Below are positions 63,643-64,000 of a DNA stretch of 64,000 nucleotides, one piece after another (position 1 is the stretch's first letter; every line of letters begins with the position of its first letter). Origin of the DNA: Geomicrobium sp. JCM 19038 (lineage in GTDB: Bacteria > Bacillota > Bacilli > Bacillales > Marinococcaceae). The stretch is from positions 62,001 to 126,000 of the forward strand of contig NZ_BAXA01000006.1 in the NCBI RefSeq assembly GCF_000698125.1, in the 5' to 3' direction. A program made the position numbers and the translations under genes. The notes beneath the pieces are model-generated. The model was not told the DNA's origin, ran no database searches, and saw only the letters and a list, made by a program, of their open reading frames with translations.

Positions 63643-64000
63643 CGTCATCCCCTCCTTTTATATCTATAGCCTTAATCTAGCCTTCGTTTTAAGGTGAGAG
63701 CGTATCCGTTTTCATATAAGAGTAGATCAATTGGTAGAATTAAGATTAAGACAATGACTATTTACCCTATTTATAGTGAAATTAAACTAAAAATGTTTAA
63801 AATGTAGCACTACATTTTTATCATGAAAGCTGCACTTTTTTACTAGCCACTCATATCAAAGATGCACATATTGAACAATTCGTGTTGCTACGTTTCTACG
63901 TTTAAGTTTCCCCAATTAATGGAATAAGGGTATTACGAACTATGAACAGCTTTGGATAATTCTTATTATTCAATATAAGGCGTCTCATTGGGGAGGTTAG
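63643..64000. other. 358-base right-end gap
   Basis: Leader of the Tat-cargo operon, with an inverted repeat at 63799-63818. The window ends in GGGGAGGTTAG, which looks like a ribosome site for a plus-strand gene beyond the edge. Confidence 0.5.
63799..63818. promoter_or_regulatory. Inverted repeat upstream of the Tat-cargo operon
   Basis: AAAATGTAG, CA, CTACATTTT is a perfect 9+2+9 inverted repeat about 157 bases upstream of the start. It could be an operator or a small terminator. Confidence 0.45.

Noticed and set aside
1-64000. rRNA, tRNA, CRISPR arrays, insertion sequences, prophage genes and riboswitches
   Set aside because: Looked for and not found. No transposase or integrase frame, no regular spacer-repeat array, and no leader with a riboswitch pattern I can recognise.

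Overview
The window looks like chromosome from a low-GC Gram-positive endospore-former, most likely an alkaliphilic or soil Bacillaceae (Alkalihalobacillus/Shouchella-like). The inference rests on gene content: a Rap-type phosphatase overlapping a Phr-type peptide gene, YkuD, two YitT proteins, a CzrA/CDF metal-efflux pair, an SdpR/SdpI-like pair, a one-subunit TatA plus TatC pair, strong AGGAGG-type ribosome binding sites and frequent GTG/TTG starts. I see no rRNA, tRNA, CRISPR array, insertion sequence or prophage. A dispersed palindromic repeat occurs at five places.

Layout. 1-1.3 kb: end of a patatin-like lipase gene and a cation (probably Mn) efflux gene. 1.6-6.5 kb: a phosphoesterase-ugpCAEB operon for glycerol-3-phosphate or a related phosphodiester, with a possible PhoP box. 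6.9-17 kb: wall enzymes (carboxypeptidase, YkuD), acetyltransferases, catalase, an M28 peptidase, hydrolases and a CPBP protease. 17.1-17.4 kb: a probable type I toxin-antitoxin locus. 17.5-21.7 kb: a five-gene operon (RidA, saccharopine-dehydrogenase-like, homoserine-dehydrogenase-like, FAH-family, SDR) of unknown pathway. 21.8-23.2 kb: an Rrf2 regulator and a CxxC flavoprotein. 23.7-25 kb: rap-phr. 25.6-32.6 kb: SH3-amidase, M23 peptidase, AAC(3)-like gene, ECF S component, LOG protein, flavohaemoglobin, cupin. 32.8-38 kb: an RND/MMPL exporter with a heptad-repeat partner and TetR, then LysE and a MocR regulator. 38-48 kb: a nitrogen-compound cluster (NCS1 permease, GntR, two biuret-hydrolase-like enzymes, cupin) and a TetR/BCCT/CocE cluster. 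48-53 kb: czrA-czcD-like zinc efflux, a lactonase-like operon, two YitT genes. 53-59.6 kb: SDR, methyltransferase, amidotransferase, phospholipase D, sdpRI-like pair. 59.6-63.7 kb: tatC, tatA and a GMC dehydrogenase with a twin-arginine small subunit.

Twelve genes here are interrupted by thirteen frameshifts. Twelve of the thirteen fit loss of one base and the other fits loss of two, while the protein on both sides remains well conserved. This pattern suggests deletion errors in the underlying sequence rather than decay, so these genes are annotated as single units with the break noted.

The most notable items are the GGGGAC/GTCCCC repeats sitting exactly at stop codons (and encoding the C-termini of neighbouring proteins), the 30-residue hydrophobic toxin with a convergent antisense RNA, the paired biuret/triuret-hydrolase-like genes with matched GntR palindromes, the TetR site with three operators at a 17-base period, the orphan sdpRI-like immunity pair with a perfect palindrome, and the Tat genes beside their likely own cargo.
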